A program made the position numbers and the translations under genes. Shown in pieces: positions 34,425 to 43,229 of a stretch of DNA of 54,639 nucleotides. This DNA is from Pseudidiomarina mangrovi (GTDB lineage Bacteria; Pseudomonadota; Gammaproteobacteria; Enterobacterales; Alteromonadaceae). The DNA lies in the NCBI RefSeq assembly GCF_003999375.1, contig NZ_RJLC01000014.1, forward strand, positions 307,193 through 361,831. The letters run 5' to 3'. Within the stretch, counting starts at the first letter, position 1. Each line of letters opens with the position of its first letter. The notes under the pieces are model-generated. The model did not search any database. It was not told the origin of the DNA and saw nothing but the letters and a program-made list of their open reading frames with translations.

Positions 34425-37007
34425 ATGTTGCGTCCGAGTGTGGTTCGTGTGTTAGGTGCTATGATGGTGCTGTGGTCAACTGTGGCCGCTGCAATAGATG
34501 CTGAGTACACCACCATTCGGGTTGGCGTTTACGACAACCCGCCTAAAGTCATGCTGAGCGAAAATGGCGACATAACCGGCATTTTTGGTGATTTATTGAT
34601 GGCTATGGCCGAGCGTGAGAACTGGCGTATCGAGCCGGTTCCATGCCGCTTCAATGATTGCCTCGAATTACTCCGAAACGGTGATATTGACCTGATGCCT
34701 GATGTCGCCATCAATGCTGCTCGCGACGCCGATTTTGACTTTCATGCTACCCCGGTGCTGCGCAGTTGGTCGCAACTCTACAGTAAATCGCCCAATCAAA
34801 TTACTAGCTTGATTGATCTAGAAGGTATGCGAGTTGCGGTATTACAAGGCTCGGTTCAGCAAGAGTACCTGCGCAATTTAACCCTGAGCTTTGGGCTCAC
34901 GGTGCAATTTGTCGATGTAAGCAGCTTCGCGGAAGGCTTTCGTTTGCTCGATCAAGATATGGTTGATGCGGTCGCTGCCAATCAATTGTATGGTGATGCC
35001 CAAGTGCGCGAGCAGGGCTTGTACGCTACCCCCGTGATGTTTCAGCCAGCACCGTTGCATTTTGCCGGCAATACCAACACCGCCAAGCAATACATCGCCG
35101 CCATTGAAGGCTATATCAACACCTGGCAGAACAATAGCCAGTCGCCGTACTCACAGGTGATGCAACGCTGGCAGGTGTATGCCGCTGAGCCGACCCCAGA
35201 GTTCTTCTATCAAATCACCTATGGTTTAGTAGCAGTTTTAGCTTTGGCATTAGGCTTCACTTATTTATTGCGTGGCCAAGTAAAACGGCAAACGTTGCAG
35301 TTGCAACATAGTGAACAGCAACTCAATACCATCTTGAATACTGTTGAAGGCTACATCTATATCAAAGACCGCGAGGGTCGCTATACCTATGCCAATCAGC
35401 GCGTTGCCAGCCTGTTAGCAACAACGCCAAGTGCTATTGTCGGTAAACTGGACGATGAGTTTTTTGATGCACCAACCTGCGCTCAGATTCGCCAAAACGA
35501 TCGTCGCGTATTGGACCAAGGCGAACGGGTGGTGGATGAAGAAACCAATAAAATTCGCACCGGTGAATTACGCACGTTTTTATCGGTAAAAATTCCACTA
35601 CGAGACCCCGACGGCGATATTTTTGGGCTTTGCGGTATTTCCACCGACATCACCGAGCACATCGAAATACAAGAGCAACTCAATCGACTGGCATACTTTG
35701 ATTCGGTGACGGGCTTGGCCAACCGCAGTCGCTTAATTGAGCATCTTGGCCATGGCGTGCTGAGCTATCAGCGTACCCACTATGAGGGGGCATTATTTGC
35801 CATCGATTTGGTCGGCTTTACCGTGATCAACGATACCTTAGGGCATGCTATTGGTGATGATTTATTGCGGCAAGTGGGAATACGCATAGCTGGTTTGATT
35901 GATGAAACCGCTACCGCTGCACGCTTGGGCGCTGACGATTTTGTGGTGATTCTAGAAGACTTAAGTGATGACCGAGAGCACGCCATTATGGGGGCTCGCA
36001 ATTGGGCAAAGGCACTATTGACCGCCTTTAATGAGCCGTTTGAGTTAGCTGGTAGTCCACATAAAGTTGCGATCAATATTGGCGTGACCATGTTTTCTGA
36101 CATGAATGAAACTGCTGAATCATTGCTCAAAAACGGTGATCTCGCTTTAGCCGATGCCAAGTTACTGGGCCCAGGTGGCGTGCGCTTTTTCAACGTGGAT
36201 ATGCAGCAAAATATTACCCGCCGCGTAAATATTGAGAATGCGCTACGCAAAGCCATTGATAACAATGGTTTACAGCTTTATATGCAGCCGCAGGTGAATG
36301 CTGCTCAGCAAGTGATTGGTGGCGAGCTGTTATGCCGCTGGCATGATCCCGAGCTGGGCGATATTTTACCGAGTGAATTTATACCGGTGGCTGAAACCAC
36401 CGGGTTGATTATCGATTTAGGTGATTGGGTGGTGCGTCAGGCTTGCGGGATCCTCAACGAGTGGCAGCAACATGAACGGCTACGAGGCTTATCGTTGGCG
36501 GTCAACATTAGCCCGCGACAATTTAGTGAGGGCACTTTTGTAGCACAAATTATGCAATGTATCGCTGATGAACATATCGATCCGCAACGGCTCGAGCTTG
36601 AAATCACCGAGGGTATGCTGATTAAAGATGTTGAACAAACCGCACGACGTATGCATCGTTTGGCGGATCTGGGGGTTAAATTCTCGCTGGATGACTTCGG
36701 TACCGGCTATGCGTCGCTCGCCTACTTGCGGCGGCTGCCTTTGTATCAGTTGAAGATTGACCAGTCGTTTGTGCGCGAATTATTGCTGAACAAAAATGAT
36801 GAGATCATTATTAGCTCTATTCTCGGCTTGGGCCGCAGTTTGGGTATTGATGTCATTGCCGAGGGCGTTGAAACCCATGGCCAAGCCAAACGCTTGCAAG
36901 AAATGGGTTGCGCTAAATTTCAGGGCTTTTATTTTGGTCGCCCGGCGCCCATCTTGGAGTGGCAAGAGCGGCTACTCCAATCGCTACAGATTGACTACGT
37001 TGGATAA
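34425..37007 (+). CDS. periplasmic solute-binding / PAS / degenerate GGDEF / EAL protein
   Basis: About 860 aa from the ATG at 34425. An upstream TTG at 34374 would lie in the hairpin. Domains: a signal segment, a periplasmic solute-binding family 3 domain (about 25-255), one membrane helix (FFYQITYGLVAVLALALGFTYLL), a PAS domain (about 300-420), GGDEF (about 435-590) and EAL (about 610-855). The GGDEF signature reads GADDF, so cyclase activity is doubtful. The EAL half keeps Glu in GGELL, LEITE, DDFGTGYASL, the LKID lysine and AEGVET, so it is probably a c-di-GMP phosphodiesterase. Ligand binding in the periplasm would control it. The CDF gene follows by 9 bases. Confidence 0.88.
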   Translation: MLRPSVVRVLGAMMVLWSTVAAAIDAEYTTIRVGVYDNPPKVMLSENGDITGIFGDLLMAMAERENWRIEPVPCRFNDCLELLRNGDIDLMPDVAINAARDADFDFHATPVLRSWSQLYSKSPNQITSLIDLEGMRVAVLQGSVQQEYLRNLTLSFGLTVQFVDVSSFAEGFRLLDQDMVDAVAANQLYGDAQVREQGLYATPVMFQPAPLHFAGNTNTAKQYIAAIEGYINTWQNNSQSPYSQVMQRWQVYAAEPTPEFFYQITYGLVAVLALALGFTYLLRGQVKRQTLQLQHSEQQLNTILNTVEGYIYIKDREGRYTYANQRVASLLATTPSAIVGKLDDEFFDAPTCAQIRQNDRRVLDQGERVVDEETNKIRTGELRTFLSVKIPLRDPDGDIFGLCGISTDITEHIEIQEQLNRLAYFDSVTGLANRSRLIEHLGHGVLSYQRTHYEGALFAIDLVGFTVINDTLGHAIGDDLLRQVGIRIAGLIDETATAARLGADDFVVILEDLSDDREHAIMGARNWAKALLTAFNEPFELAGSPHKVAINIGVTMFSDMNETAESLLKNGDLALADAKLLGPGGVRFFNVDMQQNITRRVNIENALRKAIDNNGLQLYMQPQVNAAQQVIGGELLCRWHDPELGDILPSEFIPVAETTGLIIDLGDWVVRQACGILNEWQQHERLRGLSLAVNISPRQFSEGTFVAQIMQCIADEHIDPQRLELEITEGMLIKDVEQTARRMHRLADLGVKFSLDDFGTGYASLAYLRRLPLYQLKIDQSFVRELLLNKNDEIIISSILGLGRSLGIDVIAEGVETHGQAKRLQEMGCAKFQGFYFGRPAPILEWQERLLQSLQIDYVG

Positions 37008-37016
37008 TTCACTGTA

Positions 37017-37925
37017 ATGGCGCATCACCACCATCACCACCATCACCATGATCACAGTGAAAGCTCGTCGCAGCGCATTGGCTGGGCGTTTTTTCTCAAT
37101 TTGGGCTTTACTATTATTGAGTTTATTGGCGGCATACTGACCAATAGCACAGCGATATTGGCTGACGCCGTACATGACCTCGGTGATAGCATCGCCATTG
37201 GTAGCGCGTGGGTGTTGAATAAACTCAGTGGGCGTGACCCCAGTCAGCGATACACCTATGGCTACCAGCGGTTGTCCTTGGTGGGGGCATTGATTAACGC
37301 GGTGATTTTGATTGCCGGCTCAGTGTGGATCTTGATGCTAGCTATCCCGCGGTTATGGCAACCGCAAATGCCCCATGCTGAGGGCATGTTGGCGCTAGCC
37401 GTGTTGGGCATTGCTATTAATGGTTATGCCGCTTACAAGCTCAGCCGTGGCAAGACCATGAATGAACGGGTGTTAAATTGGCACTTGCTGGAGGATGTGT
37501 TGGGCTGGGTGGCAGTGCTGCTGGTATCTATCGTCTTGATGTTTGTTGACTGGCCTATTCTAGACCCACTGTTATCAATAGCCTTCACCTTGTTCATCCT
37601 CCTGAATGTGGTGAAAAGCTTGTCGGAGACCATTAAACTTTTTGTGCAGGCGGCACCCGATGAGAGCTTAACAGCCGCCATCCATAAGGCACTGAGTGAA
37701 CTCACTGAAGTGGCAGACGTGCATCATTTGCATGTGTGGTCGCTCGATGGCGAACGTCACGTGTGTACCGCCCATCTTGCTTTGCACGGCGATTACAGTA
37801 CTAGCGAACTGCGCCGCTTGAAGACGCAAGTGGCTGAAAGGCTGGAGCCGTTTCATTTAGCCCACACCACCATTGAGTTTGAGTTTCCTCTCGAGCAGTG
37901 CCGTGATGAGCACTCACATCCATGA
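37017..37925 (+). CDS. cation diffusion facilitator (zinc-type) with N-terminal polyhistidine
   Basis: A 302-residue CDF protein with six hydrophobic helices. Metal-site residues are present in ADAVHDLGDS (helix 2) and HLLEDVLGW (helix 5). The C-terminal cytoplasmic domain contains HHLHVWSLDGERHVCTAHL and ends HSHP. Residues 3-11 are nine consecutive histidines, then DH, encoded by mixed CAT/CAC codons, and would act as a metal-binding tail. The closest functional analogue is ZitB/CzcD, which exports zinc and related ions. It converges with the YdbT-like gene and overlaps it by 12 bases. Confidence 0.88.
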   Translation: MAHHHHHHHHHDHSESSSQRIGWAFFLNLGFTIIEFIGGILTNSTAILADAVHDLGDSIAIGSAWVLNKLSGRDPSQRYTYGYQRLSLVGALINAVILIAGSVWILMLAIPRLWQPQMPHAEGMLALAVLGIAINGYAAYKLSRGKTMNERVLNWHLLEDVLGWVAVLLVSIVLMFVDWPILDPLLSIAFTLFILLNVVKSLSETIKLFVQAAPDESLTAAIHKALSELTEVADVHHLHVWSLDGERHVCTAHLALHGDYSTSELRRLKTQVAERLEPFHLAHTTIEFEFPLEQCRDEHSHP

Positions 37926-39383
37926 TTTTTGGCTGCTACTGATGTCTGTCAGCCAGCGTTGCTGCAGCTGATAGGCGCTGACGGCAGGCTGTATGGTGAC
38001 CCGTTCGCTTCCTGCAGCACCAATCACCTGCAATGTCACTACCCCGAGCAGCCGTTGCCACGGTGACTGATTCACATTGATTTGCTGCAGTTTATGCAGT
38101 GGATACCACTGTTCGCGTTGTCCCACTATGCCTTGTCGAACGACTAACCAATGAGCGTCATGGGCCCACCGATAGCGGCGCCAGCCAACCAACAGCAAAA
38201 GTTGTAATAGTAACCAGATAGCAGCAATGAGCCGCAGCGGGAAATTATCCATAGGGATAGCGACATAGCACCACCAGCTTGCCACCATAGCCAGTAATGC
38301 AATGACCAAACTGGGCCCTAATAGCGCTGCAAACGGCAGTGCATGCCAGGGTAACTGATTCGGCTCAGGGAGCTGTAAATGCTGGCGCAGTGTAGCTACG
38401 AGCGACTGATCAAGAACCGGCAAGCTGAAGACTTGCTGTTGTGACTGCTTGCGAACGGTCGGGCGCAGTTGATTGAGCGTGAGGCGCCAGCGTTTGAGCA
38501 ACAGACCGCGGAGATTTTGCTTGAACACCACGCGTTGCAGTTTATGGTAGCGAAAACTCAGCGAGCGAATCGTTAATAGCCCAGCCTGAGCCTGAAAACG
38601 CCCTTTATGAATAGATAATGTCAGCCGGTAATCGGTCACCAAGGTCACCAGTAGACCGGCAATGAACAGCGCTATCACCCCACTAACAACGGCGATAGTG
38701 ACTGTCACAGCAGGTGTTTGCGACCATGCCACGGCTTGCTGTTGCAACCATGGAGCGACATAGTCTTCAAACACATTGAGCTGGCTCATGGGGTACACCA
38801 ATACCGCCATCAGCAGCCATACTTTGTTATCCATCAAGCCACCACGCAACAACTCGCCGAGGCTGAATTGCAACCGATAGTCGACCTGTTGCGCTAGCGA
38901 AGTGGTGTCGGCTTCATCGCTCATAGCGGTTTGCCCGCTCAGTAGTTGGCTACGAAGCTGTTGTGCCGCGATTAAGGTCAAACCAGGGATCTCAATTTCT
39001 TTACCGCTTGAGCCGGCGCTATCAACCCCGATGATGGTTAATTTAAATGGCCGAAAATACCACGGCTGCTTAATTTCAGCTTGCTGAATACGGGCAAATT
39101 TGAGTGTGAGTTGCTGCCGATTGAGCACCCCGCTGCGCATATGCAAGGCGTCTGCAGTCACCGCAAAGGCGAAATAACGATAACTGAGCACCGCACCAAT
39201 CATCACGAACAGCACATAACCGAGGGCAATAAAAAGGAATGATTGCAGGCTGATGCCGGTGACCAACAGCGCACTGAGCATCGGTATGAAGTTACTGAAA
39301 TTGCTCACTAATTGCTTGAGCTGGCGCAACACAAAGTAGGCAATGGTAATGACTGTGGGGCGTTGCCACAGCAACTCAGTCAT
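37914..39383 (-). CDS. YdbT-like bPH2 (DUF304) membrane protein
   Basis: A protein of about 489 aa from the ATG at 39383, which overlaps the partner stop codon by 8 bases. An upstream ATG in frame lies inside that gene. It carries several bacterial PH-like (bPH2) segments alternating with paired hydrophobic helices. The recurring pattern is LTLKFARIQQAEIKQPWYFRPF / RYHKLQRVVFKQN / YPLHKLQQINVNQSPWQRLLG. Such proteins occur with a short YdbS-type partner, exactly as here. The function is unproved, and it is probably a membrane-protein or lipid-related complex. Confidence 0.8.
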   Translation of the reverse strand: MTELLWQRPTVITIAYFVLRQLKQLVSNFSNFIPMLSALLVTGISLQSFLFIALGYVLFVMIGAVLSYRYFAFAVTADALHMRSGVLNRQQLTLKFARIQQAEIKQPWYFRPFKLTIIGVDSAGSSGKEIEIPGLTLIAAQQLRSQLLSGQTAMSDEADTTSLAQQVDYRLQFSLGELLRGGLMDNKVWLLMAVLVYPMSQLNVFEDYVAPWLQQQAVAWSQTPAVTVTIAVVSGVIALFIAGLLVTLVTDYRLTLSIHKGRFQAQAGLLTIRSLSFRYHKLQRVVFKQNLRGLLLKRWRLTLNQLRPTVRKQSQQQVFSLPVLDQSLVATLRQHLQLPEPNQLPWHALPFAALLGPSLVIALLAMVASWWCYVAIPMDNFPLRLIAAIWLLLQLLLLVGWRRYRWAHDAHWLVVRQGIVGQREQWYPLHKLQQINVNQSPWQRLLGVVTLQVIGAAGSERVTIQPAVSAYQLQQRWLTDISSSQKSWM

Positions 39384-39870
39384 CGTTCTGCTCCAGCAGT
39401 TGTTCTGCGGCAATGGTGTGCAGCAACTGCTGTTTTAGTGGCTCTGCGAGCTGGGGTGGTAAGCCCGGAATACGAATATCGGCGCCGCCACTGCCAGCGG
39501 TGTAAATACACAGTTGGCAAATACCGAATTGTCGTTCTAGCCAGCTCTCTTTGATTTCGACGTGCTGAATGCGATTGAGCGGCACACCGCGCTGGCTACG
39601 CCATAACGCTCCGCGCCGCAGCATAATCGCCACCTCGGTGGCAGCAAAACCAGTGTATTGATAGCGGCGCGGTGCAATAAAGCCGAGTAGAAAGAGCAGC
39701 AGCACAAACCAACCAGCAAGTAACCAATACCAAGCCGGCAGCAGTGGCTGTAACGGCTCAATAAATTGCGCCGCCACCAGCGGCGAAGCAATAATTACCA
39801 GGGTGATGACAAAATTCAATTGTAAGTACGGCTGATAACGCTCAGATACGGCTTGCCAGGAAATATCCAC
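39376..39870 (-). CDS. YdbS-like bPH2 (DUF304) membrane protein
   Basis: A 164-residue protein with two hydrophobic helices at about 15-65 and one PH-like bPH2 domain containing GVPLNRIQHVEIKESWLERQFG. It matches the short partner of the YdbS/YdbT pair and is encoded directly upstream, overlapping by 8 bases. No function is established. The stop codon region (CAG AAC GAT GAC TGA) contains the start codon of the partner. Confidence 0.8.
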   Translation of the reverse strand: MDISWQAVSERYQPYLQLNFVITLVIIASPLVAAQFIEPLQPLLPAWYWLLAGWFVLLLFLLGFIAPRRYQYTGFAATEVAIMLRRGALWRSQRGVPLNRIQHVEIKESWLERQFGICQLCIYTAGSGGADIRIPGLPPQLAEPLKQQLLHTIAAEQLLEQNDD

Positions 39871-39910
39871 GGCTGATTCCTTGTAAGTAACCCGGTTGTC
39901 TTGTTCGAGT

Positions 39911-41968
39911 TTACCAGCGTTGAGTCATACGTACACCCAATTGTAATTCGCGACCAACTCCGGGTTCAAAAGCGCGACCATTGCCTTGGTTAACCACTAC
40001 CGAGCCGACATAGTCTTGGTCGGTGAGGTTGTGCACCTTCACCCATGGCTGCAGCTCGATGTCACCCCAAGACCAATCTTGGCTGATCGCCAAGTGCCAT
40101 AAAACATGGCTAGGAGCAATTACTGAATTAGCGTCATTTGCAGCGATATTGCTGCGATAATCCGTAATTAGACTTAAAGTGGTTGGTATCGGTAAAAACT
40201 CTGGATACCAGTTTAGCTGGCTGTAAAAGGTTTTTTGCGCCACTCCAGGTAAGCGCGCCTGGTTGCTGTAACGGGCATCAATATAACTCGCTGCCACGCG
40301 CCAATCGAACTGCTCATGCCATTGCCATTGCTGCTCAAATTCAACGCCGCGACGCTCGGTCTGCTCGGCATTGATATAAATGGTGCGACCATCGATGCTT
40401 TGATCAACCACAATCTCATCACTGCTATTAATGCTGTACAGGCTCAGTTGTGCGCGCCAGCTGTCATAACGCCACTTTACCCCTGTTTCCCACTGCTGAT
40501 TATAGGCCGGGCCAAGTTGTTGATTAAGCCCGCTGCCCTCAGCGCTGTAGGCCAGCTCAGTTAAGGTAGGCGTTTCAAAACCGCGGCCACGTGCTACAAA
40601 TACGTTGGTGTGCTCATTGACTTGATAGTTGACACCGAGATTCCAGCTCCACGCTGAATTATCGCGGCTGCCGCTGTCATCCGGGCTGTTGGCATTGATG
40701 TAGTAGTCAGTTACCGTGAACTTCAGCTGGCTATAGCGCACGCCAGCAATCAGTTGCCACGCGTCGGCGGGCTGCCATTGCCATAAACTATAGGCCGCTT
40801 TGTTGGTCACATCGCCTTGCTCATCGCGACGCAATTCGTCGCGCTCACCAAAGTTGTTCACATAGCCATAACGGCGATCTTGTTGCTCAGACAAGGTAAC
40901 GCCAAAGCTTGCTTGTAGTGGTTGCGCAACGTCAAAGAAGGTATTCACCGCCGCATCAATACCGCGAAAATCACGTTGCAGGTCAATCACCGCGCCCGAA
41001 CTAGTCGGGTCGGCACCGGTGAATGGTAGATACTGTTCAACCGCTCGGCTGCCTTGCCACAGGCTAATGTGCCAAGGCAGCTGCGAGTTATCATCGCGCA
41101 GTGTCAATGAACCTTGTTTATGGCGAATGGCTTTGCGGGTATTGAAGGTGCTGGCGCCGGCAAACGTTTGCTCAGGATCAGCAGCCCAAGCGGCAGGAGT
41201 CAAGCTACCCGGGTCTTGTAACAGCGGTGCATTGTTATCATCCAAGCGCACAATCAGCTCACGCTCAGCGCCGAGCGAGCGGTACCAGCGCAGTGCCAGT
41301 TGATCACGTTCAGCGCTATTTTGTGCCCGTGGACCATCGGTTCTCAGGCGTGCAGCGACTAAGCGCAACGCCTGCTCATCGCTGACCCAATCACCCTGCA
41401 CAACACCACGAGCGGTATTATTGGCGCCACCGAGCAAATCCACTTGCAGCTTCGATTGCTCAGGGCTTCGGCTACGCCAATCAATCACACCACCGGCGGC
41501 ATTGCCATACAAGGTCGCTAGCGGGCCGCGAATTACCTGCACGTTATCGGCTTCATCGAGCAAAATCGATGAGGTTTGCGCTTGGCCGTCGGGCATGCTC
41601 AATGGAATGCCATCTAACAGCAGCAGCACACCGCGCACGCCAAAGGCTGAACGAGCGCCAAAGCCACGCAGGGTAATACGAGTATCTTGCGCGTAATTGG
41701 CCCGGCTATCGGTTTGCACACCTGCTAGACCAGCTAACAATTCTGCCGCATCAATGCGTAAGCCGGGTGCTTGTTGCTGCTGCGATAATTGGCTTAGTGC
41801 CGACGGGGTGGTGCGAGCAACGCTCTGTGTTGAGGCGGTCACTTGCAGGCGTTCATCCACCTGTTGTTCGGGCACTTGCTGCTGGGCCTGCGCAGAAAAA
41901 CCAATAACGCCGGCCAAAGCCAGCGTTATTGAACGGTATAACCGTGACGTTGAATACAGCAAAGACAT
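39911..41968 (-). CDS. pqqU: TonB-dependent receptor of the PqqU (YncD) type
   Basis: A 685-residue receptor with signal peptide ending SAQA. The plug contains NYAQDTRITLRGFGARSAFG, LLDGIPLSMPDGQ and VIRGPLATLYGNAAGGV. The barrel contains GRGFETPTLTEL and SSDEIVVDQS, and LTDQDYVGSVVVNQGNGRAFEP lies near the C-terminus. These segments closely resemble E. coli YncD, shown to import pyrroloquinoline quinone (PqqU). The gene follows a PQQ-dependent dehydrogenase gene with one base between stop and start, so it is translationally coupled. The context strongly supports PQQ as ligand. A siderophore receptor is the weaker alternative. Confidence 0.82.
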   Translation of the reverse strand: MSLLYSTSRLYRSITLALAGVIGFSAQAQQQVPEQQVDERLQVTASTQSVARTTPSALSQLSQQQQAPGLRIDAAELLAGLAGVQTDSRANYAQDTRITLRGFGARSAFGVRGVLLLLDGIPLSMPDGQAQTSSILLDEADNVQVIRGPLATLYGNAAGGVIDWRSRSPEQSKLQVDLLGGANNTARGVVQGDWVSDEQALRLVAARLRTDGPRAQNSAERDQLALRWYRSLGAERELIVRLDDNNAPLLQDPGSLTPAAWAADPEQTFAGASTFNTRKAIRHKQGSLTLRDDNSQLPWHISLWQGSRAVEQYLPFTGADPTSSGAVIDLQRDFRGIDAAVNTFFDVAQPLQASFGVTLSEQQDRRYGYVNNFGERDELRRDEQGDVTNKAAYSLWQWQPADAWQLIAGVRYSQLKFTVTDYYINANSPDDSGSRDNSAWSWNLGVNYQVNEHTNVFVARGRGFETPTLTELAYSAEGSGLNQQLGPAYNQQWETGVKWRYDSWRAQLSLYSINSSDEIVVDQSIDGRTIYINAEQTERRGVEFEQQWQWHEQFDWRVAASYIDARYSNQARLPGVAQKTFYSQLNWYPEFLPIPTTLSLITDYRSNIAANDANSVIAPSHVLWHLAISQDWSWGDIELQPWVKVHNLTDQDYVGSVVVNQGNGRAFEPGVGRELQLGVRMTQRW

Positions 41969-41969
41969 A

Positions 41970-43112
41970 TTATTTGGCCGGTTTAACTTGAATCAATTTA
42001 CCGTTGCGATCATCGGTAATCAGGTACAAATAACCATCTGGGCCTTGCTCAATATCGCGTAAACGCGCATTCAGCTCACCAAACAAGCGCTCTTCGTGCA
42101 TCACGCGCTCACCATCAAGGTCCAAGCGAGCAACCACCGAGCCTTTCAAAGCAGTAACGAGTAGGTCGCCTTGCCACGCTGGAAACGCCGAACCACTGTA
42201 GAACAGCATGTTGGAGATGGCGATAGATGGCACCCAGTAATAGTGCGGTTGTTCAGTGCGTGGTGCGGCCGTAAGAGGGCTAATAATGGTGTCGTTATAG
42301 TTGACGCCGAAAGTAGCTATTGGCCAGCCATAGTTATTACCAGCGCGGGTGATATTAATTTCATCGCCACCTTTGGGGCCATGTTCATTGGTCCATAGCT
42401 CACCAGTTACCGGGTGCAATGCCGCACCTTGCACATTACGGTGGCCCCATGACCAAATTTCTTTCAAGGCGCCAGCTTGGTTCACAAATGGGTTGTCGGC
42501 GGGTACGCGGCCATCTTTGTGAATGCGAATAACTTTACCAATGTGCGTATTTAACGCTTGTGCGTCGTCACGGCGATTACCGCGGTCGCCCAAGGTAATA
42601 AACAGATACTCGCCATCGGCTGAGAACACCAGTCGCGAGCCAAAATGGAAGTTACTCGCCCACTTCGGAGCGGCGCTGAAAATCACTTCAACATTGGTTA
42701 GTTGCTTGCCATCAAATTTGGCCCGTGCTACGGCGGTGCTCGAACCCTCCTGGCCTTGTGGAGCCGGCTCTGAGTAGCTCATATACACCAACTGATTGGT
42801 GGCAAAATCAGGGTCAAGCACAAGGTCGAGTAAACCGCCCTGGCCTTGCGCGAATACTTTTGGAACGCCGGCAATCGGCGCTGAAATATCACCGTTTAAG
42901 GTGACGTGGCGCAAATTACCACCGCGCTCAGTGACTAGCAGCGTGCCATCGGGTAAAAATGCCATGCCCCACGGAAACTCCAAGCCGTCGGCAATAGTAG
43001 TTAATTCAACTTTATGGCGTTCGGTTTCTACCACGTTGGCTTGTGCAGTGGTGTTGATAACTAACGGAATGAGTGTTGCTAACGCGGTGCTGAGTAATAA
43101 TTTGGTACGCAT
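41970..43112 (-). CDS. PQQ-dependent aldose dehydrogenase (YliI/Asd type)
   Basis: A 380-residue periplasmic protein with signal peptide ending AQAN and a six-bladed GSDH propeller. Motifs include LEFPWGMAFLPDGTLLVTERGG, FHFGSRLVFSADGEYLFITLGDRG, WSWGHRNVQGAALHP and WTNEHGPKGGDEINI, the set of soluble PQQ-dependent sugar dehydrogenases such as YliI. It oxidises aldose sugars in the periplasm and needs PQQ and calcium. It is the first gene of a two-gene unit with the PqqU-like receptor. No PQQ-synthesis gene is in the window. Confidence 0.9.
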   Translation of the reverse strand: MRTKLLLSTALATLIPLVINTTAQANVVETERHKVELTTIADGLEFPWGMAFLPDGTLLVTERGGNLRHVTLNGDISAPIAGVPKVFAQGQGGLLDLVLDPDFATNQLVYMSYSEPAPQGQEGSSTAVARAKFDGKQLTNVEVIFSAAPKWASNFHFGSRLVFSADGEYLFITLGDRGNRRDDAQALNTHIGKVIRIHKDGRVPADNPFVNQAGALKEIWSWGHRNVQGAALHPVTGELWTNEHGPKGGDEINITRAGNNYGWPIATFGVNYNDTIISPLTAAPRTEQPHYYWVPSIAISNMLFYSGSAFPAWQGDLLVTALKGSVVARLDLDGERVMHEERLFGELNARLRDIEQGPDGYLYLITDDRNGKLIQVKPAK

Positions 43113-43229
43113 AATTTCGGCTCCTTAAGGGCGTGATTGCGAAACGGCTGTGTAACTATAAAATGAAAGCTGTTTGAATTTTAACCGTGAATCTGTAAAG
43201 CGCTGGCTACGTGAGACCAGTAACACGAG

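Noticed and set aside
35780-36265. A 161-residue minus-strand frame opposite the GGDEF domain
   Set aside because: It is antisense to a well-supported domain and shows no domain of its own.
37017-37058. The histidine run as an engineered affinity tag
   Set aside because: It is in native chromosomal sequence with mixed codons and continues into a normal CDF protein, whose relatives also have His-rich N-termini.
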